From contig CAJMDR010000030.1 of the NCBI GenBank assembly GCA_905212215.1, positions 1-12,696 on the forward strand: DNA of 12,696 bases, given 5' to 3'. Source of the stretch: an uncultured Porphyromonadaceae bacterium (GTDB taxonomy: Bacteria; Bacteroidota; Bacteroidia; Bacteroidales; Muribaculaceae). This document shows, one piece after another, positions 11,953 to 12,696 of the stretch. A program made the position numbers and the translations under genes. Each line of letters starts with the position of its first letter. Within the stretch, counting starts at the first letter, position 1. The notes under the pieces were generated by a model. That model saw only the letters and a list, made by a program, of their open reading frames with translations, was not told the DNA's origin and did not search any database.

Positions 11953-12696
11953 ATGAAGCAAAAGTACTTCAGCCTCGCGGCAGCCATGGTGCTGTTGTCG
12001 GCGACACCGGTTTTCGGCGCAGCATGGAAATCGGCTAACAACGGCACTACCTATTCGTTGCGGACGCTGGTCAACGAATCGGATGCCGGTGTTTCGAGAG
12101 TAGACTCGAATGTATATCGGATGGAGAATGACATCACCATCCAGCCCAACGACCGTTTTGTTCTTGATGGCGGTCTGGAACTGAGAATAAAAGGTACCTC
12201 GCAGATTCGCATAGAGGGTGCCTGCGCTCTTGGCAGTGCAGAGGCAAGAACTCTCATCACCCGCGACTCCGAAGAGGATGTGCCAAAAGGTATCTATATC
12301 GTCTATGACGGAAAAGAGGCGATAAAGATTCAGAACCTCGATTTCCGCTATGCCTCCCTGCGCAGCTACGGCGAAACAGGTTTCGACATCTCCAACTGCT
12401 CTTTCCGTTACAGCAACGGCAAACTGTCATCGACAGGCGCACTCTCGCTGGGTAAGACAGGAGCAAAGTTCACAATCAAAAACTGTACCTTCTCAGAGAA
12501 CACTGTTCCCGCCATCGGTTCAGGAGCCAATATCTATTGTGGCGTGGAGATGAGCGACTGCTCTATCTTCGACTGCACCACCGAGAACCGCAACAAGCCT
12601 ATGATCAACATCAGTGTCGGTGGCGATCTCCCCGTCAGCATCAAGAATGTGAACATCACAGGCACAGGACGCAACATGGTAGGTGGACTTTGCCTC
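11953..12696 (+). CDS. Secreted right-handed beta-helix protein (5' part; runs off the window)
   Basis: The reading frame is open from the ATG at 11953 through the window edge, giving 248 residues without a stop. The first 22-23 residues are a signal peptide (KQKY, hydrophobic core, TPVFGA). From about residue 55 the sequence repeats short strand-turn units of a parallel beta-helix: IRIEGACAL, IKIQNLDFRYAS, FDISNCSFRYSN, FTIKNCTFSEN, VEMSDCSIFDC and VSIKNVNITGTG, with the stacked Asn-Cys-Ser/Thr-Phe turns of pectate-lyase-like repeats. Proteins of this kind are extracellular or surface-bound; some cleave or bind polysaccharides, others are adhesins. No catalytic residues can be assigned to the visible part. 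A C-terminal anchoring or type IX secretion signal, if any, lies beyond the window. It is separated from the preceding gene by a terminator and has its own -7 element. Confidence 0.85.
   Translation, partial: MKQKYFSLAAAMVLLSATPVFGAAWKSANNGTTYSLRTLVNESDAGVSRVDSNVYRMENDITIQPNDRFVLDGGLELRIKGTSQIRIEGACALGSAEARTLITRDSEEDVPKGIYIVYDGKEAIKIQNLDFRYASLRSYGETGFDISNCSFRYSNGKLSSTGALSLGKTGAKFTIKNCTFSENTVPAIGSGANIYCGVEMSDCSIFDCTTENRNKPMINISVGGDLPVSIKNVNITGTGRNMVGGLCL

Noticed and set aside
1..12696. CRISPR array, tRNA, rRNA, insertion sequence or phage module
   Set aside because: No regularly spaced repeats, cloverleaf-like segment, transposase or integrase motif, or terminal inverted repeats were seen.

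Overview
The window looks like a chromosomal segment from a member of the order Bacteroidales; a Muribaculaceae/Porphyromonadaceae-like gut or oral relative is an inference from style, not proven. The main support is a repeated promoter motif of the Bacteroidota primary-sigma type (-7 TAnnTTTG, usually TAATTTTG, with TTTG or TTG about 18-22 bases upstream) in front of most transcription units. Shine-Dalgarno sequences are largely absent, and the exopolysaccharide export proteins are of the Bacteroidota type.

Layout. Positions 2-103 hold the probable tail of an upstream gene. A family 2 glycosyltransferase (180-1163) and an orphan TIM-barrel protein (1215-1925) follow on the + strand. A four-gene minus-strand group then runs from about 9370 down to 1888: outer-membrane polysaccharide export lipoprotein (OPX/Wza type), Wzc-like tyrosine autokinase/chain-length regulator, CpsB-type PHP tyrosine phosphatase, and a 1010-residue FAD/Fe-S 2-hydroxyacid dehydrogenase. 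Its last codons overlap the tail of the TIM-barrel gene on the opposite strand. A promoter at 9374-9405 gives the group a leader of about 330 nt. Two hairpins, one terminator-like, separate kinase from phosphatase.

Beyond the promoter region lie a + strand membrane protein with an N-terminal zinc ribbon (9607-10377), a bidirectional terminator, a minus-strand alanine-rich coiled-coil lipoprotein (10495-10953), a divergent promoter region, a small outer-membrane beta-barrel (11180-11749) with its own terminator, and the 5' part of a secreted beta-helix protein (11953 to the window end).

How it fits together. OPX protein, kinase and phosphatase form a recognisable module for export and phosphorylation control of a surface polysaccharide. 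The kinase has a C-terminal tyrosine cluster, and the phosphatase is expected to dephosphorylate it. The glycosyltransferase may act in the same pathway, but no Wzx, Wzy or initiating transferase is present, so the biosynthetic genes must lie elsewhere. The dehydrogenase and TIM-barrel protein look metabolic. I found no tRNA, rRNA, CRISPR array, insertion sequence or phage gene. I see no clear evidence of a wholly new system; the most unusual signals are regulatory structures in the export operon.
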